DNA of 64,000 bases, from NCBI GenBank assembly GCA_035513345.1, contig DATKCF010000160.1, positions 1 to 64,000 on the forward strand, in the 5' to 3' direction. The translations under genes and the position numbers were made by a program. Shown in pieces: positions 51,089 to 60,275 of this stretch (position 1 is the first letter of the stretch; the number at the start of each line of letters is the position of its first letter). A model generated the notes under the pieces. That model was not told where the DNA came from, made no database searches, and saw nothing but the letters and a program-made list of their open reading frames with translations. The DNA is from DATKCF01 sp035513345. Lineage in GTDB: Bacteria > Gemmatimonadota > Gemmatimonadetes > Longimicrobiales > RSA9.

Positions 51089-52726
51089 CTATCGGGTGCC
51101 GGATCCCGCGTCGCTCGTCACACGCTGCTGCTTCGCGCGACGGACCATCTCACGAACGTCGGCAAGAAGCTGCTTCGCATTGTACACAATGCCGTCCTTG
51201 ACCGTGTACTCGATGCCGCCGACACGACCGATCTCACCGGTCTCGTCGTCCAGCTTCACGGCGCCCGTCCCGTACAGGACCTTCAGGTTCTCGAGCGGAT
51301 TCGCGTCGACCACGACGAGGTCCGCCTTGAGTCCCGGCCTGAGGATGCCGAACTCGATCGGCGTGCCCTTCGGCTCGAACAGCTTGGTCGCGCCGTTGAG
51401 CGTTGCGGAACGGATCACTTCGACGGGGTGGAAGCCGGCCTCGCGCAACAGCTCCAGTTCGCGGATATAGTCGAAGCCGTACAGCTTGTAGATGAAGCCG
51501 GAATCCGATCCGGCCGTAACGACGCCGCCCGCGTTCTTGAAGTCGTTGAGGAACCGCATCCACCGGATGTAGTAGTTGCGCCACGCGACTTCGTCTTCTG
51601 TCGTCCAGTAGAACCAGTACGAGCCGTGCGCTTCGCGACTGGGCTGGTAGAAGTCCCACAACGATGGCAGAGTGTACTCGTCGTGCCATTCGGCCCGACT
51701 TGCGCGCATCACATCGCGGCTGGCCTCGTAGATCGTCATGGTCGGATCGATGCCGAACCCGAGGTCGACGAACTCCTGGATGAGCGCGTTCCACTTCTCG
51801 CTGCCGGGCTCGTGGACCTGGTTCCAGAGCCGGGCGACGTTGCCGAACCTGTGCTGCTCGTCGTTGTAGTTGTAATCGAGCGGCCAGTTCTGAACGCTGT
51901 AGTCCTTCAGCATCGACTCGAACAGGCCGTAATAGTGGGTCATCATGTCGAGGCCGAGCCGTGCGGCGTCGACCGCGGTCATGCGCGCGAGCCCCATCTG
52001 GTCGAGATGCGCTACCGTACCCAGCCCGTGCTTGTGCGCTTCGTCGATCAGCGCTTCCATTATCGCCGGGTCGTACGCGCCGAGCTTCAGCCCGTCGATC
52101 TTCTGACCCTGGATCTCCTGCTGCGCGGCCCACTGCACCCAGGCGCGCGCGGTCTCGGGTGAATCGAGGGAGCCGCCGTTCCAGCCGCGTCCGCTGCCCG
52201 GCCGCACATAGGCGAACATGCGCGGTGCAACGATCTCGTTGCGGGCGCTCCTCGCCTTCTCCTCGAGCGACCACTCGAACCCGCCATGCGACACGCCGCG
52301 TGAGGTAGTCACACCGTGCGCAAGCCACAGCTTGTACACATACTCGGGCTGTGGTGCCTTGCCCGCGCCTCCTGTGTGTGCGTGCATGTCCACGAATCCG
52401 GGCATGACATACATGCCCGACACATCGATCTCGCGAGTACCGCCCTGCGGCCGGCCTTGCTCGTTGATCGGCACGAGCGGGTAGCCGACGCTGTTGATTG
52501 ACGCGATGCGATCGCCCTCGATGACGATGTCGACCGGTCCGCGCGGCGGCGAGCCGGTCCCATCGATCACGATCGCGCCGCGCAGAATCAGGCGATCGAA
52601 CGGACCCTGCCCTTCAGCTGCGCCGCGAGCGGTCGTCCGCTCCATGCCCTGGCCCGCCACGGTGCCGGCGAAGACAAACACCGCAAACAGCGCGGTCGCC
52701 ACTGTCAGACCTCTGCGCGCGATCAT
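51089..52726 (-). CDS. Exported amidohydrolase-superfamily protein
   Basis: Protein of 545 residues from the ATG at 52726, preceded by GAGGGGG. Signal peptide through GTVAGQG. The beta-sandwich start LILRGAIVIDGTGSPPRGPV and metal motif GFVDMHAHTGG (HxH) are typical of imidazolonepropionase/dipeptidase-like amidohydrolases. Later possible ligands are in TVAHLDQ and AGSDSGF. The C-terminal ILRPGLKADLVVVDANPLEN closes the composite sandwich domain. Substrate unknown. Lies between carB and the deacetylase-like gene. Confidence 0.87.
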   Translation of the reverse strand: MIARRGLTVATALFAVFVFAGTVAGQGMERTTARGAAEGQGPFDRLILRGAIVIDGTGSPPRGPVDIVIEGDRIASINSVGYPLVPINEQGRPQGGTREIDVSGMYVMPGFVDMHAHTGGAGKAPQPEYVYKLWLAHGVTTSRGVSHGGFEWSLEEKARSARNEIVAPRMFAYVRPGSGRGWNGGSLDSPETARAWVQWAAQQEIQGQKIDGLKLGAYDPAIMEALIDEAHKHGLGTVAHLDQMGLARMTAVDAARLGLDMMTHYYGLFESMLKDYSVQNWPLDYNYNDEQHRFGNVARLWNQVHEPGSEKWNALIQEFVDLGFGIDPTMTIYEASRDVMRASRAEWHDEYTLPSLWDFYQPSREAHGSYWFYWTTEDEVAWRNYYIRWMRFLNDFKNAGGVVTAGSDSGFIYKLYGFDYIRELELLREAGFHPVEVIRSATLNGATKLFEPKGTPIEFGILRPGLKADLVVVDANPLENLKVLYGTGAVKLDDETGEIGRVGGIEYTVKDGIVYNAKQLLADVREMVRRAKQQRVTSDAGSGTR

Positions 52727-52767
52727 GGTGGACCCCCTCGTGATTTGTTGGCCTGCGTGCAACCGCG

Positions 52768-55700
52768 TCAGCCGTGGATCGCGCCGGCCGTTGCCGGCGC
52801 CACGATGTTGAACCGTTCCTGGAGCGATCGGACCTGCCGAATGCGCGACCGTAGCGCAATGACTGCCTCGCATGCAGCGGCCGCCGCCGACATCGTCGTG
52901 CAATACGGCACCTGCCGCGTGATGGCGGCGCGCCGCAGCGAAAAGTCGTCGTATTGCGATTTCTTGCCCAGCGGCGTGTTGAACAGGAGGTGGATCTCGT
53001 CGCTGATCAGCAGGTCGACGAGATTGGGCCGGCCCTCACCGACCTTGAACACGCGGCGCGAAGCCACGCCGCGGGCCGTCAGGTATCGGTGCGTGCCCTC
53101 CGTCGCCAGGATACGGAACCCGAGATCGTCGAACCGTCGGGCGATCTGTGTGACCGTCGCCTTGTCATTGTCGTTGACAGTGATCGCGATGGTACCGTCG
53201 GCCGGCAGCGGTGCACCCGCCGAGATCTCCGCCTTTGCAAAGGCCATTCCGAACGACGCGTCGAAGCCCATGACTTCGCCGGTCGACCGCATCTCCGGGC
53301 CGAGAATCACGTCGACATCGAACTTGTTGAACGGGAACACGGCTTCCTTCACGGCTACGCCAGGCACCACCGGCTCGTCCGGAACCTCCAGCTCGGCAAT
53401 GGTCCGGCCACCCATGATACGGGCGGCCAGTCGCGCGAAGGGAACACCGGTCGCCTTCGACACGAACGGCACGGTTCGCGACGCGCGCGGGTTCACTTCC
53501 AGGACGTAGACGGTGCCGTCCTTTATCGCGAACTGCACGTTGATGAGGCCTGTGACACCGAGCTCGGCGGCGAACAGTCGAGTGAGCCGCCGCATCTCGT
53601 CGACCTCTCTGTCCCGCAACATGTACGGCGGCATCACGCATGCGGAGTCGCCGGAGTGCACGCCGGCGTCCTCGATGTGCTGCATGATACCGGCGATGAT
53701 GGCAGTGCTGCCATCGGCCAGAGCGTCGACATCGGCCTCGAATGCGTCCTCGAGGAACGAGTCGATCAGGACCGGGTGGTCGGGCGCCGCACGGATCGCC
53801 TTCGCAAAGTACTGCCGCAGTGACGCTTCATCATAGACGATCTCCATGGCGCGGCCGCCGAGAACGTACGACGGCCGCACCAGGACCGGATAACCGATGG
53901 TGCTGGCCACATCGATCGCCTGCTGCACGTTGGTCGCCATTCCATTGGGCGGAACGGTGGCGCCAATGCTGCGGCACAGCACATCGAAGCGGTCACGATC
54001 CTCGGCGCGATCGATAGCGTCGACGCTGGTGCCAAGGATCGGGACACCGAGTTCCGCCAGCGGTTTCGATAGTTTGAGCGGCGTCTGGCCGCCGAGCTGC
54101 ACGATCACGCCGACGGGCTTCTCGCGCTCGACGATCTCGAGAACCTCCTCGAGTGTGAGTGGTTCGAAGTACAGCTTGTCGGAAATGTCGAAGTCCGTCG
54201 AAACGGTTTCGGGGTTCGAGTTGATCATGACCGTCTCGAACCCGTCCTCGCGAAGGGCGAGCGCGGCCTGAACGCAGCAGTAGTCGAACTCGATTCCCTG
54301 CCCGATCCGGTTCGGCCCGCTTCCCAGGATCACGATCTTGCGCGTGTCGCGTGCAGGCGCCTCGCTGACGGATTCGTACGACGAGTAGAGGTATGGAGTC
54401 GCGGCCGGGAACTCGCCGGCGCATGTGTCGACCATGTGAAACGTCGGCCTCACCCCGGCGGCATGACGCCGCTCGCGCACAGCAGCCTCGGTTTCGCCGC
54501 GGATACCGGCCAGGTGCTGATCGCCGAAGCCGAGTCGCTTCATTCGGCGCAGTGCCCCGTCATCGACGGTCTCGAGCGCGGCGTACTCGTGCTCGGCGTG
54601 GACGAGCTGCTCGAGTTGCGCCAGGAACCAGGGATCGATCGCCGTGAGGTCGTGGATCTCGTCCACGGTCAGGCCGGCCTCGAACGCTCGCCGGATCTGG
54701 AACGGCCGCTCGGCGGTCGGCCGGCGCAGACCGGAGCGCAACGCATCGAGCCCATCATCGGCAAGGCCGTCTGCGCCAGGCGAGTCACCGATGACCCAGC
54801 CGGGCCGGTCGATCTCGAGTCCGCGCAGCCCCTTCTGCCATGCCTGCTTGAACGTCCGGCCGATCGCCATGACTTCGCCGACCGCCTTCATCTGCACGCC
54901 GAGCGTGTTGTCGGCCAGCGGGAACTTCTCGAAGGCGAAGCGCGGAAACTTGGCCACGACATAGTCGAGCGTCGGCTCGAACGATGCCGGCGTCGACTTC
55001 GTGATGTCGTTGGGCAATTCATCCAGTCTGTAGCCGACGGCCAGTTTCGCACCGATCCGCGCGATCGGGAACCCGGTCGCCTTCGATGCGAGCGCGGACG
55101 ACCGCGAGACGCGTGGATTCATCTCGATCACGACCATCTCGCCTGTCTGCGGGTGCACCGCAAACTGGATATTGCAGCCGCCGGCCTCTACGCCGATCTC
55201 GCGGATGATCGCGATCGCGGCATCACGCATCCTCTGATACTCGACATCGGACAGCGTCTGAATCGGCGCGACCGTGATGGAATCACCGGTGTGCACGCCC
55301 ATGGGATCCACGTTCTCGATCGAACAGACGATCACGACATTGTCGGCGCCGTCGCGCATCACTTCGAGTTCGAACTCCTTCCAGCCAATGACGGATCGGT
55401 CGATCAGCACTTCCGTCGTCGGTGAAAGGTCGAGACCCCTGCGCACGGCCGCTTCGAACTCATCGGCGTTGTAGGCAATGCCACCGCCCGTTCCTCCGAG
55501 CGTGAATGAGGGCCGGATGATCGCCGGATAGCCGACATCGTCGATGATCGAGTTGGCCTCTTCCATCGAATGGGCGAAGCCGCCGTGAGGGAGTGCCAGC
55601 CCGAGTCGGCCCATCGCCTGCGCGAATTCCTCGCGATCCTCCGCCATCCGGATGGCCCGCGCGTCCGCGCCGATCAGCTCGACACCATGCGTTTCTAGAA

Positions 55701-56019
55701 CGCCGCTGTCATACAGCTCCAGAGACACGTTGAGTGCGGTCTGGCCACCCATGGTCGGGAGCAGCGCATCCGGCTTCTCGCGCTCGATGATCCGCTCCAC
55801 CCACTCGGCCGTAATCGGCTCGATGTAGGTACGGTCGGCCAGGTCTGGGTCCGTCATGATCGTGGCGGGATTGCTGTTCACCAGGATCACGCGGTAGCCC
55901 TCCTCACGGAGCGCGCGGACAGCCTGTGTCCCGGAGTAGTCGAACTCGCAGCCCTGACCGATGACGATCGGTCCCGAACCTATGATCAGAATGGAGTCGA
56001 GGTCGTTGCGACGGGGCAC
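52768..56019 (-). CDS. carB: Carbamoyl-phosphate synthase large subunit
   Basis: Protein of 1083 residues that builds carbamoyl phosphate for pyrimidines and arginine. The two ATP-grasp halves are visible: GSGPIVIGQGCEFDYSG near the N-terminus and its duplicate GSGPNRIGQGIEFDYC near residue 560. An oligomerisation region lies between them, and the C-terminal MGS-like allosteric domain begins around residue 940 (TVNDNDKATVTQIARRFDDL). Full length and intact. No carA in the window. Confidence 0.96.
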   Translation of the reverse strand: MPRRNDLDSILIIGSGPIVIGQGCEFDYSGTQAVRALREEGYRVILVNSNPATIMTDPDLADRTYIEPITAEWVERIIEREKPDALLPTMGGQTALNVSLELYDSGVLETHGVELIGADARAIRMAEDREEFAQAMGRLGLALPHGGFAHSMEEANSIIDDVGYPAIIRPSFTLGGTGGGIAYNADEFEAAVRRGLDLSPTTEVLIDRSVIGWKEFELEVMRDGADNVVIVCSIENVDPMGVHTGDSITVAPIQTLSDVEYQRMRDAAIAIIREIGVEAGGCNIQFAVHPQTGEMVVIEMNPRVSRSSALASKATGFPIARIGAKLAVGYRLDELPNDITKSTPASFEPTLDYVVAKFPRFAFEKFPLADNTLGVQMKAVGEVMAIGRTFKQAWQKGLRGLEIDRPGWVIGDSPGADGLADDGLDALRSGLRRPTAERPFQIRRAFEAGLTVDEIHDLTAIDPWFLAQLEQLVHAEHEYAALETVDDGALRRMKRLGFGDQHLAGIRGETEAAVRERRHAAGVRPTFHMVDTCAGEFPAATPYLYSSYESVSEAPARDTRKIVILGSGPNRIGQGIEFDYCCVQAALALREDGFETVMINSNPETVSTDFDISDKLYFEPLTLEEVLEIVEREKPVGVIVQLGGQTPLKLSKPLAELGVPILGTSVDAIDRAEDRDRFDVLCRSIGATVPPNGMATNVQQAIDVASTIGYPVLVRPSYVLGGRAMEIVYDEASLRQYFAKAIRAAPDHPVLIDSFLEDAFEADVDALADGSTAIIAGIMQHIEDAGVHSGDSACVMPPYMLRDREVDEMRRLTRLFAAELGVTGLINVQFAIKDGTVYVLEVNPRASRTVPFVSKATGVPFARLAARIMGGRTIAELEVPDEPVVPGVAVKEAVFPFNKFDVDVILGPEMRSTGEVMGFDASFGMAFAKAEISAGAPLPADGTIAITVNDNDKATVTQIARRFDDLGFRILATEGTHRYLTARGVASRRVFKVGEGRPNLVDLLISDEIHLLFNTPLGKKSQYDDFSLRRAAITRQVPYCTTMSAAAAACEAVIALRSRIRQVRSLQERFNIVAPATAGAIHG

Positions 56020-56026
56020 GTTGCTC

Positions 56027-56143
56027 TCAGGCGTCAGGCCTCTTGCCGCGCTCCTTGCGGATGGCGGTCGAGGCGATCAGAAGGAAACCGCCCCATATGA
56101 TGCCTGCCACCACCACGAAGGTGACGATTGCTACCGGTTCCAT
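56027..56143 (-). CDS. 38-residue single-helix membrane protein (MetS-like)
   Basis: Very short reading frame, ATG at 56143 and TGA at 56027-56029, eight bases before carB. The protein is one transmembrane helix (MEPVAIVTFVVVAGIIWGGF) followed by LLIASTAIRKERGKRPDA. The IxxxxxxxxIIWGGF pattern and positive tail resemble MetS-type small subunits of NSS-family transporters, but no transporter gene is near. No clear ribosome site, so it is a candidate only. Confidence 0.4.
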   Translation of the reverse strand: MEPVAIVTFVVVAGIIWGGFLLIASTAIRKERGKRPDA

Positions 56144-56340
56144 GGGTCGTCGCTCGGGTTTGCTGGTCCGTAGGAAAGCTATCGCTTCGGGGGTCACACG
56201 CAACCAACCGGCACGGCGGAGGCCGGATCCGCCGGACCGGCCGCGAATCCTCGGTGTCCTGGTCCGGTCGGTGCCCGGATCGATCCGGCCGACATCGGAG
56301 GCCGATCTCCCTCCGGGAGGCCAGCGGCCGGATGGGCCGG

Positions 56341-56571
56341 TCAGCCAGCGGCCGAATCGGCGGCGACAGGCGGAGCGCTCGGATGGCCCTCGGGCAGATT
56401 GAACCGGGTGAACTGGCGGACGTCGCTGCGGGTCTCCGATTCGATGAACACGCCCAGCACCTCGAGCGGTGCCTTCGTGTAGCCCCTCCTGTCGCTTGTC
56501 GGCGCGTCACCACAGCCCGCAAGCACAACGAGGACACACGCACCCACCCCGAACGAACCCGAACGCGCCAC
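56341..56571 (-). CDS. Small lipoprotein of unknown function
   Basis: Protein of 76 residues with a clear lipoprotein signal (FGVGACVLVVLAGCGD, lipobox LAGC). The mature part is about 55 residues (YTKAPLEVLGVFIESETRSD). No known domain. Leftward, upstream of the 38-residue frame and carB. In the 197 bp between I see only short direct repeats (CAGCGGCCG). Confidence 0.5.
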   Translation of the reverse strand: MARSGSFGVGACVLVVLAGCGDAPTSDRRGYTKAPLEVLGVFIESETRSDVRQFTRFNLPEGHPSAPPVAADSAAG

Positions 56572-56916
56572 GACCTGCCTCCGTCGAAGTCTGGAATCCG
56601 ATGCTGAAATATGAGGTCGCCGCCGAGTATGCGCCAGCGGTGGGCTGCACTGGCGACTCGCATCCAGAGAGCGCCCGCGACCGTCGCACGGAGCCGACCC
56701 GCCTCTCGCCGCACCACCGGTCGCGCGCGCGAATCGTGTTTCTGACGTGTGTGCACGAATATGTCGCGTTGCACCGATTGGCCGAGCACGATCGCGACCG
56801 ACGTAGTGGCCCGACTATGATGCGGATTGGACACGTGACACTTGACGCACAGAGCAATATTGTGTCTCTTTGATGTGAATCCCCCGACAAAACCATAGTC
56901 GACCCCATGAGGAGCA
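56572..56916. other. 345-bp intergenic region, probably promoters of the lipoprotein and the basic protein
   Basis: No convincing gene. The right half drops in GC content and contains TTGACG (56842) and AT-rich AGCAATATTGTG. A GAGGAG ribosome site precedes the next start. No conserved RNA structure noticed. Confidence 0.4.
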
Positions 56917-57498
56917 ATGGCCAAGACCAGCGATCGCGTTATGGACATGGTGCGGCGGGAGGTCGCGAAGAATCCCGACGTGAAGAGCGGCGAATTGTAC
57001 GAAAAGGCGAAGAAGCTGGACCGCTCGATGTCGTCATTGAGCCTGCGTCAGTTCCACGCACGGTACCCTCTCCAGGTCAAGCGAGCGTTGGCGCTCGGTG
57101 GCGGCAAGCGGCGCAAGAAGCCGGCGAACGGCCGGCGTAAGAAGCCGGCGAACGGCCGTCGAAAGGGCGCCGCGGGTCGCAAGACGGCGGGCGCCTCTAC
57201 CACGGCTGCGAAGAAGCGCAAGGTGACACGGAAGCGCACAGCCGCAAAGAAGCGGCCGGGGCGTCCAGCCAAGAAGCGGGGGCGCCGCGCGGGTTCGGAC
57301 GCGGGGGCGCCGCAGCGGCGCCGGCGAGGACCGGGCAGGCCGCCGGCAGTGTTGGTCACCGGTGAGCGCGGTACAGTGCGCGCCGTGCTGCTTGAGTTTG
57401 CCGGCGAGGTAGTGAATGCGGACAGCAAGGCAGACATGATCTCGGTGATCTCGCGTATGGATCACTGGGTGGACCGGGTGGTTCGCGCGGCGGGCTGA
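56917..57498 (+). CDS. AT-hook/histone-H1-like basic DNA-binding protein
   Basis: Protein of 193 residues in three parts. Residues 1-48 form a small helical, possibly winged-helix domain (VRREVAKNPDVKSGELYEKA, then LRQFHARYPLQVKRAL). Residues about 60-143 are a Lys/Arg/Ala tail with tandem KKPANGRR repeats and AT-hook-like cores (KRPGRPAKKRGRR, RRGPGRPPA). The last 50 residues form a second small domain (VRAVLLEFAGEVVNADSKAD). The arrangement resembles histone H1/HU-tail proteins that compact the nucleoid. Monocistronic with a strong GAGGAG site. Confidence 0.7.
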   Translation: MAKTSDRVMDMVRREVAKNPDVKSGELYEKAKKLDRSMSSLSLRQFHARYPLQVKRALALGGGKRRKKPANGRRKKPANGRRKGAAGRKTAGASTTAAKKRKVTRKRTAAKKRPGRPAKKRGRRAGSDAGAPQRRRRGPGRPPAVLVTGERGTVRAVLLEFAGEVVNADSKADMISVISRMDHWVDRVVRAAG

Positions 57499-57523
57499 CC
57501 GGCTGCGGTTCCGATGCGCCAGC

Positions 57524-57553
57524 GACGGCGGCTCCCGGCCGGGAGCCGCCGTC
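57524..57553. terminator. Perfect 30-bp palindrome, bidirectional terminator
   Basis: GACGGCGGCTCCCGG followed directly by its reverse complement. It lies between the convergent basic-protein and HD-hydrolase genes, overlapping the latter's stop codon. A TCGTTTCC run follows on the plus strand. Confidence 0.7.
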
Positions 57554-58127
57554 AGTCGTTTCCGCCGATCCGGGCGCCCGTAATACCGAGGTCACCAGCG
57601 ATCGTGCGCATTGCATCGATCACATTCTGTATGTGCGTATCGAGGTCGACACCGAGCAGATCGGCGCCACGGCGGATGTCGTCGCGATCGACACCCCGCG
57701 CGAAGGTTGCATCCTTCATTTTCTTCCTGACAGACTTCGGCTTGAGGTCATCGATCCCGGTTGGCCGGACAAGCGCAGTGGCATTGATCAGACCTGTGAG
57801 TTCGTCACACGCGATGAGAGTACGGTCGAGTCTCGAGCCGGGCTCGACACCGGTGAAATCGGAGCGGTGCGCCAGGATAGCCTGCAGTATCTCCTCGGAG
57901 TAGCCTTCTGACCTCAGATGATCGACAGCCCGGTTCGGGTGGTCGTCTGGATACTTCTCCCAGTCGAGATCGTGCAGCAGTCCGGCAAGGCCCCAGGCAT
58001 CGGCGTCTTCGCCGAACCGCGTAGCGTAGGATCGGACCGCCGCTTCGACGGCGTACATGTGACCTCTCAATGCTGGATTCTCGACCCAATCCTCGAGCGT
58101 CCGTACCGCTTCCTCACGTGTTGGCAT
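57552..58127 (-). CDS. HD-domain phosphohydrolase-like protein
   Basis: Protein of 191 residues from the ATG at 58127 (MPTREEAVRTLEDWVENPAL). HD signature: His in RGHMYAVEAAVR, HD in LAGLLHDLDWEKYPDDHP, and a later His in ILAHRSDF. The family includes nucleotide phosphohydrolases of the YfbR/metal-dependent type. Substrate unknown. Leftward, ending inside the terminator palindrome. Confidence 0.8.
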   Translation of the reverse strand: MPTREEAVRTLEDWVENPALRGHMYAVEAAVRSYATRFGEDADAWGLAGLLHDLDWEKYPDDHPNRAVDHLRSEGYSEEILQAILAHRSDFTGVEPGSRLDRTLIACDELTGLINATALVRPTGIDDLKPKSVRKKMKDATFARGVDRDDIRRGADLLGVDLDTHIQNVIDAMRTIAGDLGITGARIGGND

Positions 58128-58205
58128 GACCGGCTCCGATACGGTGATCTGCAATGTACGTGACGGCCAAAGATGCCGGCCGTCCGGATGGCTGTAAACC
58201 CGGCT

Positions 58206-59255
58206 TCAGAGCGACGGTCGGATGACCGTCTTGATGCCTGACCTGGTGTGTGCGCGGTCGAGACCGGCCGCGACACCATCGAGTCCAGCGACCGTCGTGA
58301 TCAGCGGAGCCGGATCCAGCGAGCCATCCGCCAGCCATGCGAGCGCCTCTCGCGTCTCATCAGGTCCGCACGAGTAACTCTGCGTCAGTACCACTTCCCG
58401 GAAGTACAGGACGGACTGGTCGATCGTGAGTGACAGGTCCGGCGGCTGCGGCGTGAAGCACACGACGCGGCCGCCCGGAGCGGCAGCCTCCAGGCCGGCC
58501 GCGATGGCTGCCGGATGGCCCGGACAGACAATCGTGACGTCCGCACCCCGGCCGTCGGTCAGATCCATGAAAGGTGCGACCGCGTCGATGTCTGTCGGAT
58601 CGAACGTCGCATCGGCACCGAAGGAGGCGGCAAGGTCGCGACGGTCGGCCACATAGTCGCTGCCCGTGACCATGCCCGCACCGAGGATCCGGCCAAGTCG
58701 CGTCATCAGAAGACCCATCGCGCCAAGACCGATGATGTGCAGGCTATCGCCCGGTTGCAGTCCGCCCCGCCCCTTCAACGCGCGGATGCAGCATGCGAGG
58801 GGCTCGATGAACGTGGCTGTGTCGAAGTCCATCGAATCCGGCAACCGGAGCGTGTCCGTGGCCACAATCACGCGCGGCGCAACGATATACTGTGCGAAAC
58901 CGCCCGGCTCGATGCGGGACGACCGCCAGACGGCGCAGTTCGACCAGAGCCCGCGCTCGCATTCGGCGCAATCGCCACACGGCGCGTGGTGGTGTACAAA
59001 GACGCGATCGCCGGGTACGATCGATTCCACATCCTCACCGACATCCACGACGACGCCGGCCGGTTCGTGGCCGAGGACGACAGGCGCCTTGCGGCTCACG
59101 TACCATTCGAGTGCATCCGAACCGCACAGGCCGCACGCCTCGATACGGATCAGTGCCTCCCCTGCGCCGGGTCGTGGAACCGGAACCGTTTCGACGCGAA
59201 CGTCACCCCACGCGTGAAGCCGTGCGACGCGCATCGTGTCCGGAATGTCGATCAT
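58206..59255 (-). CDS. Zinc-dependent alcohol dehydrogenase family protein (I)
   Basis: MDR-family dehydrogenase of 349 residues from the ATG at 59255. Catalytic zinc residues in CGLCGSDALEW and GHEPAGVV; structural-zinc cysteines in CGDCAECERGLWSNC; NAD-binding GLGAMGL near residue 195. It resembles sorbitol/threonine dehydrogenases, but the substrate is unknown. It overlaps the second dehydrogenase by four bases; the two share the same fold but differ throughout, so any duplication is old. Confidence 0.85.
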   Translation of the reverse strand: MIDIPDTMRVARLHAWGDVRVETVPVPRPGAGEALIRIEACGLCGSDALEWYVSRKAPVVLGHEPAGVVVDVGEDVESIVPGDRVFVHHHAPCGDCAECERGLWSNCAVWRSSRIEPGGFAQYIVAPRVIVATDTLRLPDSMDFDTATFIEPLACCIRALKGRGGLQPGDSLHIIGLGAMGLLMTRLGRILGAGMVTGSDYVADRRDLAASFGADATFDPTDIDAVAPFMDLTDGRGADVTIVCPGHPAAIAAGLEAAAPGGRVVCFTPQPPDLSLTIDQSVLYFREVVLTQSYSCGPDETREALAWLADGSLDPAPLITTVAGLDGVAAGLDRAHTRSGIKTVIRPSL

Positions 59256-60265
59256 GGCAGTATCGCGACCTTGATTGCAGTACGGTCGACTGCGAGCGCG
59301 AAGCCTTCGGCGAACCTGGCAAGCGGGACGGTGTGTGTCACGAGCGCTCCTATATCGACGCGGCCCGCGGCCAGCAGGTCGAACGCCGCGCGCACATCCT
59401 CCGGCCGGTAGTGGAACGCGCCCATCGCGTCGACTTCCTGATAGTGCATCCTGAAGCTGTCGAATGCGACCGCGGTACCGCCTGCGCAACCGCCATGCAG
59501 CAGTGCCACGCCGCCCGGTCTCGTGAGGTCGTGAGCGAGCGTCCAGAGTTCCGGCTTGCCCACGCACTCGATCACGACGTCGGCGCCCTTCTCGCCACTG
59601 AACCGTTCGCGCAACTCGGCCGGTCCGGCCGTCGTCACCTCGGCGCCGTAATCGCGGCCGACGTCGAGTCGCGCCGAATGATGGCCGGCCAGTACGACGG
59701 TGTCCGCACCCTGCAGTCTGGCGACGCGGGCGAACAGAAGGCCGATCGGCCCGTCACCGATGATCAGCACCCGTTCAGCGGCGGCCATATCCACGCGCGC
59801 GGCGCCGTGGACGACGCATGACAGTGGCTCGAGTGCGGCGGCCGTGATCGCCGACATCGTGGCAGGCCGCATGAACGTGTTCGTTCGCACCACCCGGCCG
59901 GGGACGCGGACGTACTCACCGAACGCGCCGAACACCATCTCGGCGATCGCCGTATCGCAGAGGTTCGTCCTTCCTCTCAGGCACGGCCCGCACGCGAAGC
60001 ATGGCGCGGTCGGCGTGCACGCCACCGCATCGCCTTCGCGCAACGTACGGACGTCCCGTCCGGCCGCGGCCACCGTTCCGGTGAACTCGTGACCGAACGC
60101 CGACGGCAGTGGAATCTTCGGATGCCCTCGTCGCCAGGTCTTCACATCTGTGCCGCACGTCAGGGCGGCTTCGATGCGCACGACGATCCCGTCGGCGCCG
60201 GGCTCGGGCATCGGCGTCTCGGCCACATCGAGAACGCCCGGACCGAGCAGCATCGCGCGCAGCAC
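59252..60265 (-). CDS. Zinc-dependent alcohol dehydrogenase family protein (II)
   Basis: MDR-family dehydrogenase of about 337 residues from a GTG at 60265 (an ATG at 60253 is possible). Catalytic zinc residues in CGTDVKTW and GHEFTGTV; structural-zinc cysteines in CFACGPCLRGRTNLC; nucleotide-binding GDGPIGLL. Similar to threonine or sorbitol dehydrogenases. Its stop overlaps the next dehydrogenase start, so the two products may act in sequence or as a complex. It follows the DUF255 gene by 10 bp. Confidence 0.85.
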   Translation of the reverse strand: MLRAMLLGPGVLDVAETPMPEPGADGIVVRIEAALTCGTDVKTWRRGHPKIPLPSAFGHEFTGTVAAAGRDVRTLREGDAVACTPTAPCFACGPCLRGRTNLCDTAIAEMVFGAFGEYVRVPGRVVRTNTFMRPATMSAITAAALEPLSCVVHGAARVDMAAAERVLIIGDGPIGLLFARVARLQGADTVVLAGHHSARLDVGRDYGAEVTTAGPAELRERFSGEKGADVVIECVGKPELWTLAHDLTRPGGVALLHGGCAGGTAVAFDSFRMHYQEVDAMGAFHYRPEDVRAAFDLLAAGRVDIGALVTHTVPLARFAEGFALAVDRTAIKVAILP

Positions 60266-60275
60266 CCGTACCTTC

